Shown here piece by piece: positions 27,928 to 37,478 of a stretch of 64,000 bases of DNA; position 1 is the first letter of the stretch; each line of letters starts with the position of its first letter. The notes beneath the pieces are model-generated. The model made no database searches. It was not told the DNA's origin and worked only from the letters and a program-made list of their open reading frames with translations. A program made the translations under genes and the position numbers. Source of the DNA: Alteromonadaceae bacterium XY-R5 (lineage in GTDB: Bacteria; Pseudomonadota; Gammaproteobacteria; Enterobacterales; Alteromonadaceae); contig LXWE01000001.1 in the NCBI GenBank assembly GCA_001660395.1, positions 62,001-126,000 on the forward strand. The letters are read 5' to 3'.

Positions 27928-29457
27928 TTAAAATTGAAAAGCCGCCTGCACACTCAGGCCGGCTTCATGTAAATTCTGTAATCCCATCAATGCCAAATCG
28001 ACATGGCCTTGTTCAAAACCCAGACCAATGCCCAGAGAAGGTACGCCCGAGCCATCAACTGTATTCAACCTGTACCCGGCCCTTAAAGCCGTTGCTCGCC
28101 ACACAAACCACTCTGCACCCAGCGATAGATAACGCTTGTCAGGATCAAAGCCCAAAGGTTCATTTTTGGTCAAATCGATATCCGCGACCACATTTAACTG
28201 TGTTCCGCTGTATGCCACTCCAACTCTGGCCAGGGGTGAAAAACGTACCTGGTCGTGACTTTGGGTGTCTAATTTGTGCGGTATCAGGTTGCGTACCACG
28301 CCTCCAAACGACCAGGATTGGCTAAGCTGATAACGCACCCCCACATCCAGATTAAAACGTTGATAAGCAATGCGATGTTGCGCCGCCTTGTAGGCCCCCA
28401 AATCAAATTCATCAATATCCTGACTAAACTCAATTACGTCGATATCCAGCTGCTTTAGATTTATTCCCCACGACACATCAGGAACATCAGCTACGCGAAA
28501 AGCAAGGCTCACCGCCGTTTCATCGACCATCGCTCCACTGAATTCAACCTGTGATTCAAACGACTCAGGTAACTGATAGCGCAAATAATCCCTCAAATCG
28601 ACAGTATCAACGTCACCATCAGCCGCATTCGTAAGCAAATCATACAAACCCTGGACATCCACAAAATCCTCCAAACGGAGTATGTCGGCGCCAGTCGCCT
28701 GCAACTCACTAATCAATGCAGCCACACCCGGCATATCCTGATAGCTCAGCAAGGCCTCTGAAGTTGTACCTGTATGCAATGATTCCTGAAGTGCAGCCTC
28801 AATGCCGTCAATATCCAATGCCGCTAATAATGTCTCAATACTTTGCCGGTGCGCTAACGTGTCAGCCAATGCGTCTGTCACCAACAATAATTGTTGCCAC
28901 CGTAATAAATCTGTATCCGCCAACACTACCTGAGCGCCCAACACTTCATAATGGCGGACATAGGCCCCAATACTCAGTTGGCTGCCGCTATAGCCGCCGG
29001 ATACGCCCCAGGACCAACTGGCGCGTAATGGTTTATTCGTTAGCTGAAGTACATCAGCTAACAAATCCACACTTATCTGATTCAATGCACGTAAACTCGC
29101 CTCAGAAAACGTTCCGTCGGCAAATTCGGCTTTCACTTTGGCTAATGCCAGGTCTAGTTCATTCTGTGGCGATCTGGCAGTAAAATCATCCAGCTTGCCG
29201 ATAAAGCCGTCGCGATCGAGCAGCCTGGCACCGGCATATACATGACCATACCAGGCGCTGTTTGTTTGTTTTTGACGCACCGTTAATGCAGGATTAAACA
29301 AGGCCGCATTACCAGGCCGGGCCGATACCACACCCGCACCTCCCATCGCCATTGAACGCGCATCAAAGGACAGAAATGACACTGCTTTAGCTTGACCGGC
29401 TATCACTAACGCCATTCCCGTCATCACCCATCGACGTCGTATGTTGGTAACTAACAT
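27928..29457 (-). CDS. TraF-like outer-membrane beta-barrel protein (PF13729-type)
   Basis: This protein of about 509 residues has a signal peptide (residues 1-25, ending GQAKA) and a mature N terminus VSFLSFDARSMAMGGAGVVSARPGNAALFNPAL-like, which is split here to the conserved core FDARSMAMGGAGVV. The pattern matches the family annotated as conjugal transfer protein TraF, which are chromosomal outer-membrane barrels of FadL/PorV-like build in Vibrio, Shewanella and Alteromonas. No conjugation genes are nearby, so the name should not be read as a function. The middle part (about 180-330) is helical and rich in Leu, Ala and Asp. The ATG at 29457 follows AAGGA at good distance; an upstream in-frame extension to 29541 lacks a signal-peptide logic. 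Confidence 0.8.
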   Translation of the reverse strand: MLVTNIRRRWVMTGMALVIAGQAKAVSFLSFDARSMAMGGAGVVSARPGNAALFNPALTVRQKQTNSAWYGHVYAGARLLDRDGFIGKLDDFTARSPQNELDLALAKVKAEFADGTFSEASLRALNQISVDLLADVLQLTNKPLRASWSWGVSGGYSGSQLSIGAYVRHYEVLGAQVVLADTDLLRWQQLLLVTDALADTLAHRQSIETLLAALDIDGIEAALQESLHTGTTSEALLSYQDMPGVAALISELQATGADILRLEDFVDVQGLYDLLTNAADGDVDTVDLRDYLRYQLPESFESQVEFSGAMVDETAVSLAFRVADVPDVSWGINLKQLDIDVIEFSQDIDEFDLGAYKAAQHRIAYQRFNLDVGVRYQLSQSWSFGGVVRNLIPHKLDTQSHDQVRFSPLARVGVAYSGTQLNVVADIDLTKNEPLGFDPDKRYLSLGAEWFVWRATALRAGYRLNTVDGSGVPSLGIGLGFEQGHVDLALMGLQNLHEAGLSVQAAFQF

Positions 29458-29690
29458 CCTTGTAGTCCTTACTTGGGTTGTGCCGCTCGTTTTCAGAACT
29501 GCGTTTTTTACAGCATCCCTGATGACGTAAAAATTTTCCACCCTAACCCGATCTCATCATGCTTTAGCGACAACAAACAGCAGATTTTCCCAGACAAAAG
29601 CTTGCATATAATCGAAATGTTCAACTAAAGCATAAAAGGCAACACCAGATTAACTGCTAGGCTTTTTAAAAAGAGATTCGAGTGGGAAAC

Positions 29691-30665
29691 ATGCAACAAC
29701 GCTGCAAATATCAAACCCAACAGGGTGAACAATGCCAGGGAGAAAACCTTGGCAACGGATACTGCTTTTGGCATGACCCAATCATAGATAAAAGTGGGAT
29801 GGACCTGGCTGAGCGCCTGGAAATTTATGCCAACAATGGCGGTATGACCAAAGGACTGCAACTCAAACGCGTTAACCTTAAAGGTATCAATCTGGTCAAT
29901 CGTGACAGCCGGGAAGGCTTTGACTTATCTGAAAGTGACTTATACCGGGCAAATCTTCAGGGAGCCAGCTTATTTCAGGTTACCTTGTGTCATGGCTCAC
30001 TCATGAAGGCGAATCTACGAGAAAGTAATCTGCATTGCGCCAATCTGGAAGACACTAATCTGTTAGGTATTCGCCTACACGATGCCAAAATCGATAATCT
30101 GCATATCGGTGAAACCTTATTGCAGGAAAAACAAGCCTTTTGCCATTTAGCTGAACACAACAAAGAAGCCGCACAGGACAACTTCGAACAGTGTGAAGAA
30201 ATCTATCGCAACTTACGCAAGTGTGCCGAGCATCAGGGACTGTTTCCATTAGCGGGCCGCTTTATCTATAAAGAACTGACCATGCGAAGACAGATGCTCA
30301 AACGCTGGTCACTAAAATGGTGCTTTTCAAAAGTGGTGGATTTGCTTTGTGGTTATGGCGAAAAGCCCGAAAATACCGTGGTATTCTCGCTCATGCTGGT
30401 ACTGATGTGTGCGGTTGGCTACTTTTTATTTGGCGTGAATTACGATGGTCAGCGCATTGAGTTCAATCCTACACAAAGTTTGCTCACCAACACCGAAATG
30501 TTCTTTTTGTCCTTGTATTACAGCGTCGTGACCTTTACAACCCTCGGTTACGGCGATATCACCCCAATCGGTATCACCCGAGTTTTTGCTGCCTTAGAAG
30601 CCTTTCTCGGCAGCTTTATTATTGCCTTATTTGTGGTGGTCTTTGTAAAGCGTATGACCCGTTAA
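29691..30665 (+). CDS. Cys/His motif + pentapeptide repeats + two-TM potassium channel fusion
   Basis: This protein of about 324 residues joins three parts. The N-terminal Cys/His motif has C5, C15, C25 and H28 (RCKYQTQQGEQC then YCFWH), resembling the short CxxxTxxGxxC...CxxH motif, probably metal-binding. Pentapeptide repeats A(N/D)L at about 57-142 (NLKGI, ANLQGAS, ANLRESN, ANLEDTN) form a quadrilateral beta-helix. After a charged helical linker come TM1 (about 229-248), a pore loop with the potassium filter TLGYGD at 284-289 and TM2 (about 300-319). It should be a tetrameric inner-membrane channel with a cytosolic repeat domain. GTG at 29682 is an alternative start, adding three residues. 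It converges with lhgO, overlapping by four bases. Confidence 0.9.
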   Translation: MQQRCKYQTQQGEQCQGENLGNGYCFWHDPIIDKSGMDLAERLEIYANNGGMTKGLQLKRVNLKGINLVNRDSREGFDLSESDLYRANLQGASLFQVTLCHGSLMKANLRESNLHCANLEDTNLLGIRLHDAKIDNLHIGETLLQEKQAFCHLAEHNKEAAQDNFEQCEEIYRNLRKCAEHQGLFPLAGRFIYKELTMRRQMLKRWSLKWCFSKVVDLLCGYGEKPENTVVFSLMLVLMCAVGYFLFGVNYDGQRIEFNPTQSLLTNTEMFFLSLYYSVVTFTTLGYGDITPIGITRVFAALEAFLGSFIIALFVVVFVKRMTR

Positions 30666-31861
30666 GCCATTAAATGTTCGACTTTATCCACAATCGCCTC
30701 AGCGATCGGTATTGCCGAGGTCGCAGCGGGCGATGGCGCATTGCCAACATGCAATGAACGCGGTGTTTCCACAAATTTAAAATCATGAATTAACTGACCG
30801 GTATTTGACACAGCCTGAGCACGGATCCCGCTTGGATGCGGTAATAAATCTTCCAGCTTCACAGATGGACAGTATTTTTGCACCTGACGTAAGTAGCCTT
30901 GCTTAAACCAGGAATTACGTAGCTCTTTCAAACCGTTCCCCGCATATCGGGTCATTAATGGCCAAAAGCCACGGAAGCTACACATATCCTTAATATCGGT
31001 TAAATTCATCGCATGCTTTTCATAGCCTTCTCGCGCTAACGACAACACGGCATTCGGTCCCACTGTAACGGAGCCGTCAATCATACGGGTCAGGTGTACC
31101 CCTAAAAATGGCAAACGCGGATTTGGCACAGGATAAATGAGATGGTTGACGATATGATTGTGTTCTGGCGGCAATCTGAAGTACTCACCACGAAACGGCA
31201 CAATCCGAAAATCGGGTTGCAGTCCCATCATTCGGATCAGGCGATCAGCCATTAAGCCAGAACAATTAATCAAACCTAAACCGTAAAACCGACTGACCTG
31301 AGTGCGCACTTCTACGTATTGTCCCTGCTCCTGAATCTGCTCAATTGTTTCGCCGTAAACGATTTGTCCGCCGCCCTGCTGAAACAGTTTAAGCATGGTT
31401 TGAGTGATAGCAGCATAGTCAGTAATACCAGTCTGCTGAACATAAAATGCTCCTAAACCTCGAATATTCTTCTCACGACGTTTGAGTTGCGCCTGATCCA
31501 GCCATTGAGGCTGCAAGCCATTTTGCTGACAGCGATGGAACAGGCTTTCCATGCGTTTCAGCTCTTTATCGCTGGTTGCCACAATAAGCTTACCGCACTG
31601 TGAGTAGGGCAATTTATAGTCACGGCAAAATTGAATGGTGGCATCAACGCCACGGCGACAAAACTCAGCCTTTAAACTACCAGGCTGATAATAAACACCC
31701 GCATGGATCACCCCGGAGTTGCGCCCTGTTTGATGGCTGGCGGGAGATTTTTCCTTTTCGATCAGCAAGATTTTTTTGTTGGGATAGCGCTGTTGAAGTT
31801 GCCACGCAGTTGCTGCACCAACAATCCCTGCACCAACAATTAACATATCAAACCTTGCCAT
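30662..31861 (-). CDS. lhgO: L-2-hydroxyglutarate oxidase
   Basis: This 399-residue FAD-dependent enzyme oxidises L-2-hydroxyglutarate to 2-oxoglutarate. It has the N-terminal FAD-binding VGAGIVGAATAWQL, the conserved NSGVIHAGVYYQPGSLKA and the C-terminal HVGNAPSPAATSA. The start ATG at 31861 is preceded by GGAAGA; an in-frame TTG at 31873 overlaps that ribosome-binding site and is less likely. It is divergent from tcdA and supplies 2-oxoglutarate to the TCA cycle, though no regulation links it to the suc operon here. Confidence 0.93.
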   Translation of the reverse strand: MARFDMLIVGAGIVGAATAWQLQQRYPNKKILLIEKEKSPASHQTGRNSGVIHAGVYYQPGSLKAEFCRRGVDATIQFCRDYKLPYSQCGKLIVATSDKELKRMESLFHRCQQNGLQPQWLDQAQLKRREKNIRGLGAFYVQQTGITDYAAITQTMLKLFQQGGGQIVYGETIEQIQEQGQYVEVRTQVSRFYGLGLINCSGLMADRLIRMMGLQPDFRIVPFRGEYFRLPPEHNHIVNHLIYPVPNPRLPFLGVHLTRMIDGSVTVGPNAVLSLAREGYEKHAMNLTDIKDMCSFRGFWPLMTRYAGNGLKELRNSWFKQGYLRQVQKYCPSVKLEDLLPHPSGIRAQAVSNTGQLIHDFKFVETPRSLHVGNAPSPAATSAIPIAEAIVDKVEHLMA

Positions 31862-31958
31862 ACCGTCTTCCAACTCCCTGAACTACAAATCGTTTTGTGA
31901 AATCAGCACATTAGGCTGGTATAATCGCGAGAAGTCGGAAGTTAACCTTGTTCTCCCC

Positions 31959-32762
31959 ATGAGTCAATTTGATCAACGTTTTGGTGGCACACAACGCCTT
32001 TACGGAAAAACCGCAGCTCAAGCGCTGCAAAACGCCCATTTTTGTGTCATCGGCATCGGTGGTGTTGGTAGCTGGGTTGCAGAAGCTCTGGCACGCACGG
32101 CGGTTGGAAACCTTACCCTGATTGATTTAGATGATATTTGTATCACTAATACCAATCGCCAAATCCATGCGTTGCAAACCAGCGTGGGTGAAGCCAAGGT
32201 CGACGCCATGGCCAGCCGAATTACCAACATCAATCCAGAATGTCGAGTACAGTGCATCGAAGATTTTGTTACTCCCGAGAATGTCAGAGAGGTGTTATCG
32301 ACGCAGTTTGATTATGTCATTGATGCCACCGACAGCGTAAAAGCCAAAGCCGCCATCATTGCCTGGTGCAAACGCAACAAAGTCTCCGTAATCACTGTGG
32401 GTGGTGCCGGTGGTCAGATTGACCCAACTCAAGTCACCGTGGGTGATCTTTCCAAAACCCAACAGGATCCATTAGCTAAAAAATTGCGTAGTTTACTGCG
32501 CAGAGATTACGGATTCAGTAACAATAGCAAACGCAAATTCAGTGTTGATTGTGTGTATTCCACCGAACAATTACGTTACCCGCAACCAGATGGCAGTGTC
32601 TGCGCTACCAAAAACTTCAGTGATGGCAGTGTGAAACTGGACTGCAACGGTGGCTTTGGTGCTGCTGTAGCCGTCACTGCGACATTTGGGTTTGTAACCG
32701 CGGCGCGGGCAATTAACAAATTTTTAGAAAAACAACATCGCCTGTCCAGTCAATCAAACTGA
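31959..32762 (+). CDS. tcdA: tRNA threonylcarbamoyladenosine dehydratase
   Basis: This 267-residue E1-like enzyme cyclises t6A37 to ct6A in tRNA using ATP; E. coli TcdA (CsdL/YgdL) has 268. Features are QRFGGTQRLYG at the N terminus, the ATP-binding GIGGVGSWVAEALART (about 33-48), DLDDICITNTNRQ, and IDATDSVKAKAAII. The catalytic-loop CNGGFGAAV lies near the C terminus. It overlaps the converging membrane-protein gene by nine bases at its 3' end. Confidence 0.96.
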   Translation: MSQFDQRFGGTQRLYGKTAAQALQNAHFCVIGIGGVGSWVAEALARTAVGNLTLIDLDDICITNTNRQIHALQTSVGEAKVDAMASRITNINPECRVQCIEDFVTPENVREVLSTQFDYVIDATDSVKAKAAIIAWCKRNKVSVITVGGAGGQIDPTQVTVGDLSKTQQDPLAKKLRSLLRRDYGFSNNSKRKFSVDCVYSTEQLRYPQPDGSVCATKNFSDGSVKLDCNGGFGAAVAVTATFGFVTAARAINKFLEKQHRLSSQSN

Positions 32763-33410
32763 TGCCTGCTTAGCAGGCCATTGTCGTACCAGGCTCCACA
32801 GCAGCCAAAGGCTTACTGCCCCGAGTAGGAGCCAGCTGTTGTCAGCTAATTTAGCTATATCGTTTCGAAAATACTGCGTGGTAAAAATGATCAACAGGTA
32901 ATAGGGTAGATTTAATAAGCCTGCAAGCCAGATAATCCTGACATTTTTACCCGCGTTACCCGCGTGCAACATATAAAATGCCAACGCATTAATGTGGATC
33001 ATCGCCACCAATAGCGACCGAATTGATGCGTTGTTATGACTGCCTGGCGGAGTAAGCTGCACGCCTTTTTTCAAAAGAAAACGCCCAATACTAAAGTTAA
33101 TCAGGCTGCCACTGGTTGCAGCGACGACCATAATCAATGTCAGCCAAATTAGGCTATACCAACCGGGTTCTACCACCAGCACCAATAAAACCGCAATCCA
33201 TTGTCCGGGGAAATAAAAGCCCACATAGACCAGCGCTTCCAACAATATTACCCCCCCCGCCAGCCAAAAAATTGTATCGCTAAAATGATTTTGCATTGCA
33301 ATGATCAGTGCGTCACCCGCAGGTAACCATCCCAGGTAAGTAGCCAATTGTAATAATAGAACGACTAAGAAGGCGGACAGAGGCAGAGCTAATTTCACGT
33401 TTTGCTTCAA
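32754..33410 (-). CDS. DedA/VTT-like integral membrane protein
   Basis: This 218-residue protein has about five hydrophobic segments, with FYFPGQWIAVLLVLV and SGSLINFSIGRFLLKKG resembling the PG..ll and G..i.Y.iGr...k.g motifs of DedA/VTT proteins. Those proteins act in membrane homeostasis and lipid carrier transport. The acidic residue of the classic E...P.P motif is E59-like in LLEALVYVGFYFPG. The start is uncertain: TTG at 33410 or GTG at 33398, both with weak ribosome-binding sites. The gene is divergent from the LysR regulator. Confidence 0.7.
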   Translation of the reverse strand: MKQNVKLALPLSAFLVVLLLQLATYLGWLPAGDALIIAMQNHFSDTIFWLAGGVILLEALVYVGFYFPGQWIAVLLVLVVEPGWYSLIWLTLIMVVAATSGSLINFSIGRFLLKKGVQLTPPGSHNNASIRSLLVAMIHINALAFYMLHAGNAGKNVRIIWLAGLLNLPYYLLIIFTTQYFRNDIAKLADNSWLLLGAVSLWLLWSLVRQWPAKQASV

Positions 33411-33525
33411 TAAGATAATTTCGGTTGTGTACGCTCATTCCGGCGCTTTGGATCAGCAAAATCGGTTGCAATTCAAATAGTGCAGGCCTAGTATGGCTAA
33501 ATATTTCTAAAAATTAGAATGATCA

Positions 33526-34416
33526 ATGTACAGACCCAAAACCACTCTGGAGCAATGGCGCATTCTGCAAGCCGTGGTTGATTATGGCGGCTACGCTCAC
33601 GCGGCAACCAAACTCAATAAGAGTCAGTCGTCACTCAATCATGCCGTCGCAAAACTCCAGCACCAACTGGGTGTGCAACTCCTTGAAGTAAAGGGTCGTA
33701 AGGCCTATCTCACCGAAGCAGGCGAAGTAATGTTGCGCCGCTCCCGACATTTAACTCAGAACGTACAAGATCTGGAAAGTCTGGCCGACAGCATCAATCA
33801 GGACTGGGAGCCCGAGATCACAGTAGCGGTGGATTTGGCTTATAACAAGGCTTTACTCTATCCGGTACTCAAAGCATTCTATCCAGAATCTCGTGGCAGC
33901 CGAATTAAACTGGTGGATACCGTACTCACTGGCACAGAAGAAGCTATCAAAGAAGGCTGGGCTGATCTGGTGATCACCCATGCACTGCCCAAAGGCTTTC
34001 TGGGTGAACCTATCGCCAATGTGAACTTTGTTGCCGTGTGTGCCAAAGAACATGAGCTAACACAGTTACCCGACGGCTTTGATGCCAACGAACTGCTTCA
34101 GCATTTACAGTTAGTGATAAAAGACACCTCAGCCAATCCCGACGAAAAGCAAGGCTGGTTAAAATCCGAGTTACGCTGGACAGTCAGTCAATTTGAAACC
34201 GCGGTAGATATACTGCTGCAAGGACTGGGTTTTTGCTGGGTACCTGAATTTATTGCCCATTCCTATCTGGAGCAAGGGTCACTGGTGCGCTTAAATATAA
34301 AAGGCAGTAGCTTTCGACGTATGACCTCCTATCTGGTGCAGCCTCGCCCTGACACCATAGGACCAGGCAGCAGATTATTAGCAGAAATGATCCTGGCCCA
34401 ACGCCAGATCGACTAA
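33526..34416 (+). CDS. LysR-family transcriptional regulator
   Basis: This 296-residue regulator has an N-terminal winged helix-turn-helix (about 8-67, YAHAATKLNKSQSSLNHAVAKL) and a C-terminal periplasmic-binding-like effector domain (about 95-290). It lies divergent from the DedA-like gene, which would be its first candidate target. Nothing in the effector domain identifies a ligand. Confidence 0.92.
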   Translation: MYRPKTTLEQWRILQAVVDYGGYAHAATKLNKSQSSLNHAVAKLQHQLGVQLLEVKGRKAYLTEAGEVMLRRSRHLTQNVQDLESLADSINQDWEPEITVAVDLAYNKALLYPVLKAFYPESRGSRIKLVDTVLTGTEEAIKEGWADLVITHALPKGFLGEPIANVNFVAVCAKEHELTQLPDGFDANELLQHLQLVIKDTSANPDEKQGWLKSELRWTVSQFETAVDILLQGLGFCWVPEFIAHSYLEQGSLVRLNIKGSSFRRMTSYLVQPRPDTIGPGSRLLAEMILAQRQID

Positions 34417-34475
34417 GCCCTTTCGGGCACGTGCACTCCCTTCGGATGATGGCACCCAAACCAAGGTAAAACAGG

Positions 34476-34901
34476 ATGAATATCACCCAAGAAGAACTTG
34501 AGCAGCTAATGGCCGATAGCGCTCAAAATGCCATTGAACTCACTAAAGAACAGTTTGATATAGATTTGGATGAAACCTCATCCAGCATTGCAATTGTTGA
34601 TGATGTACTATTGCGGTTTATTTATCGGTACAAAGATCAGGCACTGGAAGACAACATGGTCTTTACCCTGTGTAATGTGTATGGCGCTTATATTGGCGAA
34701 ATATTCAGACGCGAAATAGGTGGGATCTGGCATTATGAAGTCAGTGATCCCCACTCGCCTCATGTGCTGCTGGAATACGCTGGCCACAGTTACGCGTTTG
34801 CAGGTATTTGCTATCAGCGCTTAGTCAATGACTCTCAGATAAGTGTATTGCAGTATTATCAGCAAGCTATTTCAAATCACCGTCAATCATCAGCGCATTA
34901 A
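34476..34901 (+). CDS. Conserved-looking hypothetical protein
   Basis: This 141-residue acidic soluble protein has no signal peptide or membrane helix. It begins with an alpha-helical segment (NITQEELEQLMADSAQNAIEL) and continues with mixed alpha/beta sequence (LCNVYGAYIGEIFRREIGG). I do not recognise the family; DUF3806-like or immunity-protein-like folds are possible. It follows the LysR gene in the same direction by 59 bases, with AAGG upstream of the ATG, so it may be cotranscribed. Confidence 0.7.
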   Translation: MNITQEELEQLMADSAQNAIELTKEQFDIDLDETSSSIAIVDDVLLRFIYRYKDQALEDNMVFTLCNVYGAYIGEIFRREIGGIWHYEVSDPHSPHVLLEYAGHSYAFAGICYQRLVNDSQISVLQYYQQAISNHRQSSAH

Positions 34902-34928
34902 TTCAATAGAAATGACGTTACCCTTTTG

Positions 34929-35429
34929 CTAGGGGGAATCGTGGGGCCGACGCCAGTCGGCCAGCATATAGGCCAGATGCCTGCTACGCAGCAGCCATAC
35001 TATCATAACAAACTCAAAGCTTAATCCGACCGCCAGCCAGACGCTATATTGCCAGTGTTGTTGGGTCGCAATCAGCGCTTGCAACAAGACATCGGCCGTT
35101 ACCGTCAGCCACAACATCGGTTTTAGCAATACAAACACCTGATGCCAGCCGCGATGCCACAACGTAGATCGAAACCCAATCATAAGCGTCAACAATACCG
35201 GCCCCATTCCAATTCCCAGACCGATATAAAGTACCCAATGATGGGGATAGAATAAACTTAACAGCTGACCAGAATCCTGACGCGCAGACAATGCCCCGAT
35301 TAATACCAGAAAACTACGAGCCAGAAATGCCAGACACCACCACAACATTTTCGGCGGGCGAATATACCCTTCTTCATCATAACAATTGAGAGGTAATACT
35401 AGCCGTTGTCCCGATTCCAGCTGGTTCAC
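34929..35429 (-). CDS. DUF2919 family inner-membrane protein
   Basis: This 166-residue protein has four hydrophobic segments and the N-terminal pattern LPLNCYDEEGYIRPPKMLWW, followed by LARSFLVL, typical of DUF2919 (YfeZ-like) proteins of unknown function. The start is GTG at 35429, preceded by a strong GGAGGAGG. It overlaps the stop of the upstream TPR gene by four bases (GTGA), so the two are translationally coupled. Confidence 0.8.
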   Translation of the reverse strand: MNQLESGQRLVLPLNCYDEEGYIRPPKMLWWCLAFLARSFLVLIGALSARQDSGQLLSLFYPHHWVLYIGLGIGMGPVLLTLMIGFRSTLWHRGWHQVFVLLKPMLWLTVTADVLLQALIATQQHWQYSVWLAVGLSFEFVMIVWLLRSRHLAYMLADWRRPHDSP

Positions 35430-37195
35430 CCCTCCTCCAGCTTGCTCAGTGACAAACGCATTTGTGCTAGCAGCGCATGTGGTTCTTCAAATTTATCATG
35501 GCTTAAAAACCAGGTCATACAACGTTGCAGCTTGAGTTGTTCCGCCATTTCCCGTGCATAAAAATGGTCTTCAAGATGTAAATGAATCCGTTGGATAAAC
35601 TGATTAACTGCACTTTCTTCCAGATTTCGTAAACACAGCAAATACTGGGCGCCACCAAGCGAACCAATCAGATCATGCTCGCGCACTATCGATTCAAAAA
35701 TGGCACAAATGCGGGCACTGCTCTCATCAACACTCAGGTAACTCAATTGCGGGTTATCACGTTTGAACGCCTTGAGGTCGAAGAGTACCAGTGCATTGAT
35801 TTTGCCATCAGCTGCCGCACTCACCTGTGCCAGACTCTTTAATAGTGACGTTTGTGGGCAGATACCTCCCGTCGCAAAGTCATGGTTGACCTTTCGATAT
35901 CTTCGGCACACATACACAGCAACAGCGGCGGCAAGTACAAATAAGAGGGCTAACAGCGCACTAAGCCAACGTTCCTGCCTGGCTTGTTTAAGTTCATCCT
36001 CAAGACTTTCCAACTGCCGGTACATATTGGCAACACCCAAAATACGTCCGGCAGCCTGCTGCTGACGTAAACGATCATCTAATACCTGATTGTAGCGGCT
36101 GTACAAAGGTAATATGTCGGAAGGCTCGTCTATCGCGATGTAGGCAGCAACCAGCGTACGTAAATAAATAATATCGTCACTATCTGGGTAGGGGCGCTGT
36201 TTATTGGCGTAGGCGATAAACGCCTTGATACAGCTAATATCTTGTTCGTGAATACATGCCGCAGCATCAAGAGTGCGAAAATCCTGGTCCATTGTCTCGT
36301 CTGTTAACTGAGACTGGAACACATGAAATTTTTGCAGACTTTGGCGTAGCTGCCTAAAGTCATGAATTTCATATGCATACTGGGCCTGCAAATAATGCAC
36401 CCAGGCATTGCTGAGTAAACTTGGCTTGGCCAGATTCTCTTGCCAAAGTTCCTCTAAACGCTGCTTAGCAAGGTCAAACTGGCCCGTAAAAATATTGGCG
36501 GCGATGGCGTTTACCAACGACATCATCAGGGTCTCGCCCTGATAGTAGGGTTTAGAAAGCTGATAAGCTTTGTAAAATTGCTCTGCGGCCAAATCGTTCT
36601 GACCAATCCGGTTATACAGCAAACCTAGGCTGTGATAGAGATCGGATAATCCCTTTTCATCGCCCTTATCAATATGTTGCTGAATAATTTGATAGAGGCT
36701 GGATAGATTAACGGCGGTTTCTTCAGGGGCTGTGCGGCATTCCAGCATCAATTCTACATTGGCAGAGGCATACAGCTCTTCATATTTCCCCTGCGTCGCT
36801 TTCAGGACTTGCTCATATGCCGGACAAGGATCCGATTGACCAGGCTCACCACCAAATGATGCAATGAAAAAACGGGCTGCCAGACGGTCCTGCTCCAGAT
36901 ATTGGCTATCTTCAAGCTGCCCTTCTGTGATTTTTGCGAGTTCCTGTCGGGCCTGACTCATAAAACCTTTACAAGCAAACCACTGCGCCTGACGTATACG
37001 CAAATAAAATAAATTTTTGGCGGACAACTGCGGTTCTTGAATGGCATGTTGAATTGCCATACCCAGTCCATCGGTGGGGCAATCGTAGGGAATATCTCGA
37101 AGTTGCGACACGAGCACCTGCCCTTCACCCGGACTTTTCGCCAGGCTCGACAGACTGAGTAAACTCAATAACAACACAACAATTATCTGATACAA
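35426..37195 (-). CDS. TPR sensor protein with degenerate GGDEF domain
   Basis: This 589-residue protein has a signal peptide or anchor (residues 1-20) and a long periplasmic helical region with TPR-like repeats (about 50-400, e.g. LYHSLGLLYNRIGQNDLAAEQFYKAY). A membrane helix follows (about 410-430, WLSALLALLFVLAAAVAVYV), then a cytosolic GGDEF-like domain (about 440-585). The signature is GGAQY instead of GG(D/E)EF and FDLKAFKRDN replaces the metal-binding FDIDxFK.iND segment, so it should not make c-di-GMP. The start TTG at 37195 has AGGT upstream; it is not certain. Confidence 0.82.
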   Translation of the reverse strand: MYQIIVVLLLSLLSLSSLAKSPGEGQVLVSQLRDIPYDCPTDGLGMAIQHAIQEPQLSAKNLFYLRIRQAQWFACKGFMSQARQELAKITEGQLEDSQYLEQDRLAARFFIASFGGEPGQSDPCPAYEQVLKATQGKYEELYASANVELMLECRTAPEETAVNLSSLYQIIQQHIDKGDEKGLSDLYHSLGLLYNRIGQNDLAAEQFYKAYQLSKPYYQGETLMMSLVNAIAANIFTGQFDLAKQRLEELWQENLAKPSLLSNAWVHYLQAQYAYEIHDFRQLRQSLQKFHVFQSQLTDETMDQDFRTLDAAACIHEQDISCIKAFIAYANKQRPYPDSDDIIYLRTLVAAYIAIDEPSDILPLYSRYNQVLDDRLRQQQAAGRILGVANMYRQLESLEDELKQARQERWLSALLALLFVLAAAVAVYVCRRYRKVNHDFATGGICPQTSLLKSLAQVSAAADGKINALVLFDLKAFKRDNPQLSYLSVDESSARICAIFESIVREHDLIGSLGGAQYLLCLRNLEESAVNQFIQRIHLHLEDHFYAREMAEQLKLQRCMTWFLSHDKFEEPHALLAQMRLSLSKLEEG

Positions 37196-37478
37196 ACAAC
37201 TACCTGCTTTATTTTTGCTTATTGGTGCAGTTTTTTACTTCACTTTCACCAGGCTGAAATGCCCACTTTCGACTTGCTCAAGCTTAACCCTGAATCGACC
37301 AAACAGTAAAAAGACAGACAAGATTACCTGAATCAATGAATTTTACGAATAGAAAGATTAGTTTACAGCATAACTTAACTGCCTAACCCACCCCGATAAA
37401 TTAGTATAGGACTTGTTAAAATACAGAGACTTAACCAAAATATATCCGATGTCATCCGATCAGGTTTCCCCACTTAGT

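Noticed and set aside
27928-29457. TraF-like protein as evidence of a conjugative element
   Set aside because: No relaxase, pilus, integrase or attachment site is present. The family name is historical and the protein looks like a chromosomal outer-membrane barrel.
35426-37195. TPR protein as an active diguanylate cyclase
   Set aside because: The signature is GGAQY and the metal-binding residues are not conserved.
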